This document shows positions 1 through 6,842 of a DNA stretch of 20,753 nucleotides, piece by piece; the stretch's first letter is position 1, and each line of letters opens with the position of its first letter. The stretch is from CAZSLZ01 sp964607865 (GTDB taxonomy: Bacteria; Vulcanimicrobiota; JAJTBE01; CAZSLZ01): contig CAZSLZ010000044.1 in the NCBI GenBank assembly GCA_964607865.1, forward strand, positions 1 through 20,753, read 5' to 3'. The position numbers and the translations under genes were made by a program. The notes beneath the pieces were generated by a model. The model did no database searches, had not been told where the DNA came from, and saw only the letters and a program-made list of their open reading frames with translations.

Positions 1-26
1 CACGCCTCTTCGAGGCTCGCAATGAC
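1..26. repeat. Right-hand fragment of the dispersed intergenic element (cut by window edge)
   Basis: The first bases contain a small hairpin, GCCTC-TTC-GAGGC, followed by CTCGCAATGAC. This matches the terminal hairpin and GTCATTGCGAG end of the longer copies described below, in reverse orientation. The rest of the copy lies outside the window. From here to the first gene (27-284) I see only AT-rich sequence and the ribosome binding site. Confidence 0.7.
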
Positions 27-284
27 AACATAACGGACTATGGAAATGTGACGGAATTCTGGGAAACAGAATATATACCGTTTATATGGAATTATTAAAT
101 AAAAAAACCGGTTATCCTTTGATTCAGGTTTAAATTCGCTGGTTTACAAAAAACAACCGGGCTGAAGGGAAAACCTGTGGAAAAATGAATCTGTATATTA
201 TATAGAAAATATTTGCGATAATCCATTTGGCCAGCTCAGGTAAGCCAGGAATGAATAATATACACAGGAAAGGGAAGAGCTCCG

Positions 285-2141
285 TTGTCCTTAAAAACTG
301 ATGAAAAAGTCTTTAAAAATTTTTTTGAAAATACCGTGGAGGCCATACTCTTCTGTAATCCCGACGGTAAAATTGTTGAATGGAACAAAGGCAGTGAATT
401 CCTTTTCGGTTACAATTCGGAAGAGATCCAGGCATACTCGATATTCAGCTTAATAGACAGAACAAATTTTGATAGTTTTTCTTTTCTTTTCGAGTCGGCA
501 AAAAAAGGCCGTTCTTTTTGTTTTGAAACCCGGTGTGTTAACAAAACTGGGGATATTCTCGATATGGAAGTTACCATAGGGTTGTTACAAGAACAGGACA
601 GGGAACTGATTCATTGCATATTCAGAGATATTTCTCATATAAAAAAATTACGCCGGGAAATCAAGAATATTGAAATGTTCAGCGATAGCAACCCAGATCT
701 GCTTTTAGTATGGGATAAGCTTGAAGGCATTACCTATTATAACGCAGCTGTGAAACAGTTATTTATGGATTCAGATAAAGAAGTTGACCCGGTTGCTATT
801 CTACCCGGAGATATCCAGAACCAGCTGAAAAGATTAACAGTGGTGGAAAAGACAATTCAGGGGCTGGAAGTGAATTTTGAAGGAAGGACCATTTCTTATT
901 GTCTGACCCCCTTCAGGGAAAATTTGAATAAAGTCTTAATAGTCGGCAAAGATATTACCGATAACCGTCAACTGGTTTCCCAGGTGGAAACTTCTTTTGA
1001 GCAAACTCAGGAGTTATTGGATTTAGTTGAAAATGTCCTCAAGGAATTGTCTTTCAGCATAACCGATGAAAAGATTGATTTTAACCATGCTGTGAACCTT
1101 ATTTTGAGAGATGAGGAAGATATTACAGCTACTACCGGGCCTGCATATCTTTTTATAGGCCTGGAGAATGTTGAGAGAAGCCTGGAGGGGTATCTGTTTT
1201 ACAAAAGACAGGGGATAGTCCAGTCCAATTCGACTCCAATATTCTTCAATTCCGTAGATTTCAAAAGAGTCGTATCCCGTCCCAACGAAAAGATATTTAT
1301 TAATTCTAAAGATAATGATAATTTGAAAGAAAAATTTCCTGAAAATTTTGGTGAGATAATTCCTGAAGTTAATAATTTTTCAGCCTTTCACGCAAAAAAC
1401 GAGAATAGTTGTTTTCTTGTTGCCTTGAACTATAAAAAGAGAGTGGGTGAATTTGAAGCTGAAGCTTTAAAAGGAATTGCCAACGCAATTTGTATGATTA
1501 TGGCGATTCAAACTCAGGTACAATATGCTGAGGAGTCTCAGTTTATTACCATGTATCGCATTGCAGAAATGGCAGAAAAAAGAGATCACGAAACCAGCAA
1601 CCATCTTAACAGAATTAAGAATTATTCCCGCCTTATAGCTGAGGAATTGGCAAAAATGGATAAATACAAACATATTATCAATCGGGACTTCATAAAACGG
1701 TTATACCATTCCGCAGCATTGCATGATATCGGGAAGGTGGGTATTCCCGAGAATATTCTGCAGAAACCCGGAAAGCTCGACACTAATGAGTTTGAGTTGA
1801 TGAGGGAACATACCCTGCATGGCGGAAAAATGCTGGGAGGCCCCAAATTTCTGGAAATGGCCCAGGACATTGCTTATTACCACCATGAAAAATATGACGG
1901 GACCGGATACCCCTACGGCTCCACGGGCGAAGAAATTCCCCTGGCAGCGCGGATAGTGGCGATTGCCGATGTCTATGATGCAATGACCTCCAAACGGTCA
2001 TATAAAGAAGCCTTCAGCCACGATCGAACAAAAAAATTGATCACTATATGTTCGGGAGGGCATTTTGACCCCGATGTGGTGGATGCCTTTGTGGCAAGAG
2101 AACAGGATTTCATTCGCGTAAAGGAGATGTACAAGGACTGA
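285..2141 (+). CDS. PAS-PAS-HD-GYP cyclic-di-GMP phosphodiesterase / response protein
   Basis: A 618-residue cytoplasmic signalling protein. Residues ~8-120 form a PAS domain (NPDGKIVEWN and FGY..EEI motifs). Residues ~130-228 look like a second, weaker PAS domain. Residues ~265-410 are a divergent GAF-like sensor region. The C-terminal HD-GYP domain spans ~420-610, with the metal-binding pair H480-D481 in LHDIGKVGIP and the signature HHEKYDGTGYP at 533-543. HD-GYP enzymes hydrolyse cyclic-di-GMP to pGpG or GMP, and all signature residues are present, so activity is expected. No transmembrane segment is seen, so the ligand sensed should be cytosolic. The start is TTG at 285, preceded by the purine-rich AGGAAAGGGAAGAG about 6 bases upstream; no better ATG is near the PAS start. 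It is monocistronic and followed by dispersed repeats. No diguanylate cyclase lies in the window. Family assignment is firm; the PAS ligand is unknown. Confidence 0.93.
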   Translation: MSLKTDEKVFKNFFENTVEAILFCNPDGKIVEWNKGSEFLFGYNSEEIQAYSIFSLIDRTNFDSFSFLFESAKKGRSFCFETRCVNKTGDILDMEVTIGLLQEQDRELIHCIFRDISHIKKLRREIKNIEMFSDSNPDLLLVWDKLEGITYYNAAVKQLFMDSDKEVDPVAILPGDIQNQLKRLTVVEKTIQGLEVNFEGRTISYCLTPFRENLNKVLIVGKDITDNRQLVSQVETSFEQTQELLDLVENVLKELSFSITDEKIDFNHAVNLILRDEEDITATTGPAYLFIGLENVERSLEGYLFYKRQGIVQSNSTPIFFNSVDFKRVVSRPNEKIFINSKDNDNLKEKFPENFGEIIPEVNNFSAFHAKNENSCFLVALNYKKRVGEFEAEALKGIANAICMIMAIQTQVQYAEESQFITMYRIAEMAEKRDHETSNHLNRIKNYSRLIAEELAKMDKYKHIINRDFIKRLYHSAALHDIGKVGIPENILQKPGKLDTNEFELMREHTLHGGKMLGGPKFLEMAQDIAYYHHEKYDGTGYPYGSTGEEIPLAARIVAIADVYDAMTSKRSYKEAFSHDRTKKLITICSGGHFDPDVVDAFVAREQDFIRVKEMYKD

Positions 2142-2167
2142 ACCAGTTTGGACTTGATGAATAACCG

Positions 2168-2205
2168 GATTAGATTGCCACGGCTCTCCAAGGTTCGCAA
2201 TGACG
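2168..2205 (-). repeat. Solo end unit of the dispersed intergenic element
   Basis: AGATTGCCACGG followed after a short arm by GTTCGCAATGACG matches the reverse complement of the left end (GTCATTGCGA...CCGTGGCAATCT) of the longer copies. No central part accompanies it. It lies immediately downstream of the HD-GYP gene and next to a full copy in the same orientation. Confidence 0.65.
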
Positions 2206-2225
2206 CCGTTTCTGTAGTTTCTTTT

Positions 2226-2404
2226 TGTCGTCGCGGGGAGCGACGGCGACGTGCCCCCTTAAGAATGGGGGAATATATTGTTCGCATCTTCGCTGGATGG
2301 AAAATGAAAAAGAATATGTCGCTCACGGATGCAAAGTAAGTGGGTATGGAACTAACCCTATCTAAATTGAGATTGCCATGGTTTCTTCGAAACCTCGCAA
2401 TGAA
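2226..2404 (-). repeat. Full copy of the dispersed composite element (reverse orientation)
   Basis: About 179 bp aligning along its whole length with the reverse complement of 8435-8610. Shared blocks include the right end with GCGACGTGCCCC, the CCCCC/GGGGG hairpin (2254-2258 with 2267-2271), TTGTTCGCA, the core GTAAGTGGGTATGGAAC, ATTGAGATTGCCA, and the terminal hairpin GGTTTC-TTC-GAAACC followed by CTCGCAATGA. With the solo unit it fills the 312-bp space between the HD-GYP gene and the AIM24 gene. No conserved ORF is present in it. Confidence 0.85.
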
Positions 2405-2453
2405 GATAAAAAATTAAAAGTTTATTGTTATATCAGTTTAAAAATATCCCTAT

Positions 2454-3164
2454 TTACATTGCAGTGTAATAGACTTCTTCATAGGGTTGAACCACCACGA
2501 AACCTTCACCCTTGAATTCATAAGATACTGCTTCTCCTCCGCCTTTACCCAGCAGGGTTTTCATGCCAACATCAAATTTCAGGTCGGGCTTCAGGGTTCC
2601 CGACCATGCTACAGTAGCATTGGGGTCGGTGATGACAGGCTTGCCGGGGGTTACTTTCAGAGTCAGGGGAGTTCCGTGAGTTGTTATCGCCGCCATACCC
2701 TTACCTTTCAGTTCGATGTACCACAAGCCTCCTGAAGCGAGGTGAGCCATGCTTTTAACAATTTCAATTTCATATTGAACAGAATCTTCAAAAGCCAGGA
2801 TGTCGTTTCCCTCAACACACAGGGTCTGGCCTTCCAAATTAATTATATGCACTCTTTTACCGTGATCCGCCAGGTACAACTTGCCTTTTCCATCAGCTTT
2901 TGTAACATGGGATGCTTCACCGGACATGAATTTTTTGAAAGCATGCCCCAGCCCTTTTTCAAACATTCCTTCCCGTTCAAAAGCCATGTTGCCTATATAA
3001 CTGATCATGGCACCATTTTTCATGAAAACTCTGCCATCCAGGTTAACTTCCAGCATTCTTGAGCTTTCCAGCTCGAATTTACCCTGTCTTTTATCTGATT
3101 CACCTGTGGATTTAATAAACTCATCCAGTGAATAACGTTGTTCTGATGTGTAGGTTTCTGACAT
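2454..3164 (-). CDS. AIM24 family protein
   Basis: A 236-residue protein of the AIM24 (formerly DUF124) family. The family is widespread in bacteria and named after a yeast mitochondrial protein, but its bacterial function is not established. Family-typical features are the beta-rich, glycine-punctuated sequence, LEVNLDGRVFMKNGAMISY near residues 37-55, GKLYLADHGKRVHII, the EGNDILAFEDSV segment and a C-terminal GEGFVVVQP. No signal peptide or membrane segment is visible, and the length is normal. An ATG at 3168-3170 is in frame, but the Shine-Dalgarno AAAGGAGG ends directly against it. The ATG at 3162-3164 sits 6 bases after the AGGAGG, so I place the start there. It is transcribed divergently from the 11-residue-repeat protein, sharing a ~240-bp upstream region. 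That arrangement suggests, but does not prove, shared regulation. Confidence 0.88.
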   Translation of the reverse strand: MSETYTSEQRYSLDEFIKSTGESDKRQGKFELESSRMLEVNLDGRVFMKNGAMISYIGNMAFEREGMFEKGLGHAFKKFMSGEASHVTKADGKGKLYLADHGKRVHIINLEGQTLCVEGNDILAFEDSVQYEIEIVKSMAHLASGGLWYIELKGKGMAAITTHGTPLTLKVTPGKPVITDPNATVAWSGTLKPDLKFDVGMKTLLGKGGGEAVSYEFKGEGFVVVQPYEEVYYTAM

Positions 3165-3218
3165 ATCCATCCTCCTTTATTATATATTTGAATTATTCGA
3201 TAAAAATTATGTAAAACC

Positions 3219-3240
3219 TTTAACAATCAAGGCTGTTAAA
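3219..3240. promoter_or_regulatory. Inverted repeat in the divergent AIM24 / repeat-protein upstream region
   Basis: TTTAACA (3219-3225) and TGTTAAA (3234-3240) form a perfect 7-bp inverted repeat with an 8-base spacer. Partial direct repeats of GTAAAACCTT flank it. It lies about 55 bases upstream of the AIM24 start and about 75 bases upstream of the -35 box of the opposite gene. This is the right place for an operator, but AT-rich inverted repeats this short also arise by chance. Confidence 0.3.
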
Positions 3241-3314
3241 ACCTTGTAAAATATTGCATGACGAAGAGAGATATAAAACAACCATATAAATATAACTTTT
3301 TTATACAATTACCC

Positions 3315-3345
3315 TTGACAAAGTTATGTTTAATAGTGATATGAT
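3315..3345 (+). promoter_or_regulatory. Sigma-70-type promoter of the repeat-protein gene
   Basis: A consensus -35 TTGACA (3315-3320) is followed 19 bases later by TATGAT (3340-3345). An extended -10 TG lies at 3337-3338. Transcription would start near 3352, giving a leader of about 50 bases before the TTG start at 3403. The 19-base spacing is longer than ideal, but the extended -10 compensates. Confidence 0.7.
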
Positions 3346-3402
3346 ATTGAAGCGAACGAAAATATTTTGAATTGATAGTTGTATAGAAAGGGTTGTTATT
3401 TT

Positions 3403-4279
3403 TTGAGTACATTCAGAGATACCACAGGAACTGCAGGCGCAACAAAATATATGTATCAGGCTTCCCGTGTGGGAAGAGGTTTAAGCAAAAGCACCCGGAT
3501 GACTGCTGCTGTTGATCTTTTAAAAGGTGGTGGAGCGCTCGGCGAGGGCGGCGGTCTTGCCGATGTTGGCAAGGGCCTGTCTTCGTCAGGAAAGGGAGTG
3601 GCAGGATTTGCCAAATTTTCTAAATTTGGTAAGGTAGCCAGTTTCGCGGGAAAAGCTGCCCCTGTCTTGACAAAGGGGTCATGTGTTCTGGGAGCTGCTC
3701 TTGGTGGTTATGAAATAGGAACAGGTATCAATGAAATAACCCAGGGAAACACAGCAAAAGGCAGAGATAAGATTATCTCTGGAAGTGCTGATGTGGTAAC
3801 TGCCGGTGCGCTGGCAGTGGCAGCAACCAGCGGCGGAACTGTGGTGGGTCTGCCTGTAGCTGCAGTAGCGCTGGGCGTTGCCGGTGTCGCCCAGGCAGGT
3901 AAATATGCTTATAAATACCGCAAGGAAATTGCCAGCGGAGCCAAATGGGTTGGCAGTAAAACTGTCCAGGGCGCTAAATATGTGGGTAAAAAGACTGTCC
4001 AGGGCGCTGAATATGTGGGTAAAAAGACTGTNNNNNNNNNNNNNNNNNNNNNNNNNNNNNNNNNNNNNNNNNNNNNNNNNNNNNNNNNNNNNNNNNNNNN
4101 NNNNNNNNNNNNNNNNNNNNNNNNNNNNNNNTAAAAAGACTGTCCAGGGCGCTGAATATGTGGGTAAAAAGACTGTCCAGGGCGCTAAATATGTGGGTAA
4201 AAAGACTGCCCAGGGCGCTAAATGGGTCGGCAACAAGGTATCCAGTGGCTGGAAAGCCCTCAAGGGAGTTTTTTCCTGA
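3403..4279 (+). CDS. Gly/Ala-rich protein with hydrophobic segment and tandem 11-residue (KTVQGAKYVGK) repeats; interrupted by assembly gap
   Basis: I do not recognise a named family. Reading from TTG at 3403 (AGAAAGGG ~10 bases upstream), residues 1-60 are Gly/Ser/Lys-rich and 60-125 Gly/Ala-rich (GKGVAGFAKFSKFGKVASFAGK). Residues ~130-166 are a long small-residue hydrophobic stretch with glycine-zipper character, enough for one or two membrane helices. From residue 179, 11-residue units of the type GAKYVGKKTVQ run head to tail into the N gap and continue after it, ending GWKALKGVFS. The first and last units carry Trp (GAKWVG); inner ones carry Tyr. There is no signal peptide. The frame appears to change across the gap only because 100 N is not a multiple of three; the 33-bp repeat phase keeps one frame. 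It has its own promoter and terminator. The sequence suggests an amphipathic, membrane-associating protein; a toxin or structural surface role cannot be excluded. Confidence 0.8.
3937..4246 (+). repeat. In-frame 33-bp tandem repeat array
   Basis: Units begin GGCGCTAAATATGTGGG and end ACTGTCCAG. Visible units are 3937-3969, 3970-4002, 4003 into the gap, a partial unit ending at 4147, then 4148-4180, 4181-4213 and 4214-4246. Inner units are almost identical at the DNA level, differing mainly at the AAA/GAA (Lys/Glu) codon. Edge units are more diverged (Trp codon TGG, GGC for GGT). This pattern suggests recent unit amplification or loss in the middle of the array. Confidence 0.95.
4032..4131. 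other. Assembly gap (100 N) inside the 33-bp repeat array
   Basis: Exactly 100 N, the usual placeholder for a gap of unknown size. The left flank stops after AAAAAGACTGT and the right flank resumes at TAAAAAGACTGT. If the array is regular, the missing length must be 21 + 33k bases, which is always a multiple of three. The assembler probably failed because the units are near-identical. Confidence 0.95.
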
Positions 4280-4302
4280 TATTTTTTAAATATATGTTTA
4301 CC

Positions 4303-4328
4303 AGGCGCGTTTTATACGCGCCTTTTTT
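4303..4328 (+). terminator. Intrinsic terminator of the repeat-protein gene
   Basis: A perfect 7-bp GC-rich stem, AGGCGCG (4303-4309) with CGCGCCT (4317-4323), encloses a 7-base loop. A run of six T follows. It lies 24 bases after the stop codon. Confidence 0.93.
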
Positions 4329-4350
4329 AATATGTCTGCTTTTTAGGCAA

Positions 4351-4383
4351 TAAAACAGGAACTGCCCTTGAGGGGCAGTTCCT
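4351..4383 (-). terminator. Intrinsic terminator of the aldolase gene
   Basis: AGGAACTGCCC (4357-4367) pairs perfectly over 11 bp with GGGCAGTTCCT (4373-4383), with a 5-base loop. On the minus strand it is followed by TGTTTTA. It lies about 20 bases beyond the aldolase stop codon and is convergent with the preceding terminator. Confidence 0.9.
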
Positions 4384-4404
4384 TGGAAATGTTTATGAAT
4401 TTAA

Positions 4405-5412
4405 TCAGACGCCGGCGCCTACAATTTTATCTGCCTGGTTCGCCGAGCCCAGAACTTTTTCGTTCTTGTGGATTATCATTTTTACCAGTTCTTCCCTGGC
4501 AGGGCCAAGATATTTTCTTGGGTCAAACTGTTTGGGGTTTTCTGCCATATATTTTCGGATAATTGCAGTTACCGCCAAACGGCCGTCGCTGTCGATATTA
4601 ATTTTACAAACAGCGCTCTTGGCAGCTTTTCTGAGTTGCTCCTCGGGAACGCCAACGGCGCCGCCCAGATCTCCACCGAATTTGTTAATCATTTCCACAT
4701 ATTCGGGCAATACTGAAGATGAACCATGGAGAACGATGGGGAAGCCGGGTAGTTTTTTCTCTATTTCTTCCAGAATATCGAAACGAAGCGGCGGTGGTTC
4801 TTCGCCGGGTTTTACCTTGAATTTATAAGCTCCGTGAGAAGTGCCTATGGAAATTGCCAGGCTGTCAACTCCTGTCCGGTTGACAAATTCTTCAACTTCT
4901 TCGGGTTTGGTATAATGAGATTTTTCGTGGGAAACGTCATCCTCGATTCCCGCCAGAACTCCCAGTTCACCTTCCACGGTTACGCCGCGGGCATGAGCAT
5001 ATTCCACAACCTTTTTGGTCTCAGCTATGTTTTCATCGAAGGGTAAGCCCGATCCGTCTATCATGACTGATGAAAAACCTGAATCAATGCAGGATTTACA
5101 GGTTTCAAACGAATCACCATGGTCCAGATGCAGAACTATGGGGATGTTGCTGTTTAAATCTTTTCTTGCCATTTCCACGGCGCCGGCTGCCATATGGCGG
5201 AGTAGAATTTCGTTGGCATATTGCCTGGCGCCCTTGGAAACCTGCAAAATTACCGGTAAATTGCTTCTGGCGCAGGCAATGATTATAGCCTGTAATTGTT
5301 CCATATTATTGAAATTATAACCGGGTATGGCAAAACCGCCCTTGACAGCATGCTTGAACATCTCTCGGCTGTTTACCAAGCCCAGATCCTTATAATTGAT
5401 AGTTTCTGACAC
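4405..5412 (-). CDS. fba: Class II fructose-bisphosphate aldolase
   Basis: A 335-residue zinc-dependent aldolase. It reversibly splits fructose-1,6-bisphosphate into dihydroxyacetone phosphate and glyceraldehyde-3-phosphate in glycolysis and gluconeogenesis. Family landmarks are FAIPGYNFNN (27-36) and HLDHGDSFE, with the catalytic Asp97 and first zinc ligand His98. EGELG lies at 147-151, TSHGAYKF carries zinc ligand His193 and VLHGSSS carries His229. INIDSDGRLA supplies the phosphate-binding loop. The start is GTG at 5410-5412 with GGAGG seven bases upstream. Length is normal for the family. A GVPEEQL insert with a Gly-rich GGDLGGAVG segment (246-259) sits after the third ligand, as in many bacterial members of this subgroup. 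It is monocistronic with its own terminator. No other glycolytic gene is nearby. The catalytic set is complete, so it should be active. Confidence 0.96.
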   Translation of the reverse strand: MSETINYKDLGLVNSREMFKHAVKGGFAIPGYNFNNMEQLQAIIIACARSNLPVILQVSKGARQYANEILLRHMAAGAVEMARKDLNSNIPIVLHLDHGDSFETCKSCIDSGFSSVMIDGSGLPFDENIAETKKVVEYAHARGVTVEGELGVLAGIEDDVSHEKSHYTKPEEVEEFVNRTGVDSLAISIGTSHGAYKFKVKPGEEPPPLRFDILEEIEKKLPGFPIVLHGSSSVLPEYVEMINKFGGDLGGAVGVPEEQLRKAAKSAVCKINIDSDGRLAVTAIIRKYMAENPKQFDPRKYLGPAREELVKMIIHKNEKVLGSANQADKIVGAGV

Positions 5413-5563
5413 TTTATTTCCTCCTTATTTTTTTTAAATGTACTAAATTTTTTCGGGTTTTATATTAACTTATCCCACCAGTTGACTTATTCCTGCAAAA
5501 CTGACTGATGAATAAATGTTTATGCTTTCTTTAGAAATTGATTTTCTGAAAATTCAAATAATT

Positions 5564-5622
5564 AAGGGGTTGTCCCAAAAGGATGGCCCTTTTATTATTC
5601 AATAAAAATCCTGAATCTGTCA
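5564..5622 (+). repeat. Paired intergenic repeat, copy 1 (terminator-like)
   Basis: AAGGGGTTGTCC-CAAAA-GGATGGCCCTTTT folds into a stem with G:U pairs followed by a T-rich tract. About 59 bases align with 20407-20465, from the hairpin through a shared AAAAAYCC.GAAT tail. Both copies lie shortly upstream of a composite element in the same orientation. Confidence 0.7.
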
Positions 5623-5778
5623 TATTGTGTACAGCTCAAGCTGGTTCCAAACCCACTTACCCTGCGTCCGTGAGTTCTCCGATCTCCCACTTTTTCACTT
5701 AGCTACTTTGAGAACAATGTGTTCTCCAATTTTAATGGAATTCCCGGGGAGAGTCGCCACGCATCCTGCGGATGACCG
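5620..5778 (+). repeat. Diverged copy of the dispersed composite element
   Basis: It shares GCTGGTTCCAAACCCAC, TTACCCTGCGTCCGTGAG, a palindromic GAGAACA...TGTTCTC, CCAATTTTAATGG, and a GTCGCCACGC...GATGACC right end with 8435-8610. The left end (TCATATTGTGTACAGCTCA) is degraded and the terminal hairpin is not recognisable. Confidence 0.75.
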
Positions 5779-5845
5779 TGAATGATACAGGCGTCATCCT
5801 ATAGGTTTAAAACAAGTGACAAAAAATTTGTCCCGATAACTTGGC

Positions 5846-5881
5846 ATATACATAAATGGCGTTTTTGTGTATATTTTTTTC
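5846..5881 (+). terminator. Plus-strand intrinsic-terminator-like hairpin upstream of suhB
   Basis: ATATACATAAA (5846-5856) pairs over 11 bp (one G:U) with TTTGTGTATAT (5864-5874). The loop is 7 bases and a run of T follows to 5880. No gene precedes it on this strand, so it may end a short transcript or act in a leader. Confidence 0.55.
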
Positions 5882-6049
5882 AACAATCGTTGAAATTTTT
5901 AAGAATCAGCACAGAAGAACCTTTAACGAAAAATTTGGCTTTTAATTGTTTGTTCGCTGTAGTTGCCCTTCATAAAAATCCATGTTAAAGTGAAAAAGCA
6001 ATTTATTTCCTGTATTAAAAAAAAATGTTGTAACAAAAAAGGAGTTCTT

Positions 6050-6841
6050 ATGAAAAATAAAAGCCGGTTTTTAAATAAAGCTATTGAAATAGCAAAAAGA
6101 GCGGGAAATATGCTGAAGGAGAACCAGTGGGGGAACTTTGAGGTAGAACACAAAGGTGAAATCGATCTGGTTACCTCAATGGATAAGAAAGCTGAGAAAA
6201 TGATAGTAAATTATCTTGAAGAGAATTTTTCCCACCATGGTATTCTGGCTGAGGAAGGTACGGATATTGAACAGGAATCGGAATATACCTGGGTTATCGA
6301 TCCTTTAGATGGTACTACCAATTATGCCCATAAAATTCCCTGGTTTGCAGTTTCAATTGCTTTGCGAAAAAACCGGGAATCAATAGTGGGGGTGGTTTAT
6401 CATCCCTGCAATAATGAGTTGTTTTACAGCGAAAAAGGAGAGGGAGCCTATGTAAACGATAAGCGTTTAAAGGTAACCGATACCAGCGAGCTCATAAATT
6501 CGGTATTAGTTACAGGTTTTCCTTATTATATTAAATCAAGGAACAAGAGGGTATTTAAAAACTTTGAAAACCTGGTTACCCGGACCCAGGGGCTCCGGCG
6601 TTTTGGGGCAGCTTCCCTGGATTTATGCTACGTTGCAAAAGGAGTTTACGATGGATTCTGGGAGGAAGGCTTGAAACCCTGGGATACTGCTGCAGGCGTG
6701 TTGTTTGTAGAGGAAGCCGGTGGCAGGGTGACTGGCTATAACGGGGAGAAATACAGTATTTTTGATAATATGATTCTGGCCACCAATGGAAATATTCATC
6801 CTCTGGTAACCGACATTTTAATAAAAAAGGATTTTGAGTAA
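6050..6841 (+). CDS. suhB: Inositol-1-monophosphatase family phosphatase (SuhB-like)
   Basis: A 263-residue Mg2+-dependent, lithium-sensitive-type phosphomonoesterase. Such enzymes hydrolyse inositol-1-phosphate or related sugar phosphates such as fructose-1,6-bisphosphate; the true substrate cannot be read from sequence. The metal site is complete: LAEEG (Glu68, Glu69), WVIDPLDGTTNY (Asp84, Asp87, 81-92) and KPWDTAAG (Asp212). The open frame extends 29 codons upstream to 5963, but that part is Lys/Cys-rich and unlike the family. The ATG at 6050 has AAAAAAGGAG 6 bases upstream and gives the normal family N-terminus, so I choose it. The stop is one base from the ATG of the small zinc-ribbon gene, so the two are translationally linked. 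A role in gluconeogenesis alongside fba is possible but not shown. Confidence 0.93.
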   Translation: MKNKSRFLNKAIEIAKRAGNMLKENQWGNFEVEHKGEIDLVTSMDKKAEKMIVNYLEENFSHHGILAEEGTDIEQESEYTWVIDPLDGTTNYAHKIPWFAVSIALRKNRESIVGVVYHPCNNELFYSEKGEGAYVNDKRLKVTDTSELINSVLVTGFPYYIKSRNKRVFKNFENLVTRTQGLRRFGAASLDLCYVAKGVYDGFWEEGLKPWDTAAGVLFVEEAGGRVTGYNGEKYSIFDNMILATNGNIHPLVTDILIKKDFE

Positions 6842-6842
6842 A

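Larger units (their letters stand above)
5413..6049. other. Long intergenic region between fba and suhB
   Basis: 637 bases separate two divergently transcribed genes. It holds the terminator-like paired repeat, a diverged copy of the composite element, and a strong plus-strand terminator-like hairpin, each listed separately. Smaller inverted repeats are GACAAA/TTTGTC (5818-5832) and TTCAAC/GTTGAA (5880-5895). I see no convincing coding sequence and no clear promoter in either direction. Confidence 0.7.

Noticed and set aside
31..284. Possible cyclic-di-GMP riboswitch or replication-origin boxes upstream of the HD-GYP gene
   Set aside because: No GEMM consensus and no clustered TTATCCACA boxes could be found.
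2148..2339. 63-codon ORF downstream of the HD-GYP gene
   Set aside because: It lies entirely within the dispersed repeats, has no ribosome binding site, and its frame is not kept in other copies.
3937..4246. Regular 33-bp repeats suggesting a CRISPR array
   Set aside because: The units are contiguous, in frame, and have no unique spacers. They encode an 11-residue protein repeat.
3878..4279. A separate ORF spanning the N gap in another frame
   Set aside because: Its part before the gap is out of frame with the promoter-proximal gene and low in sense. Only its part after the gap is real, as the C-terminus of the 3403-4279 gene.
5963..6049. N-terminal extension of the SuhB-like protein
   Set aside because: The extension is Lys/Cys-rich with no family match. 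The ATG at 6050 has a good ribosome binding site and gives the family N-terminus.
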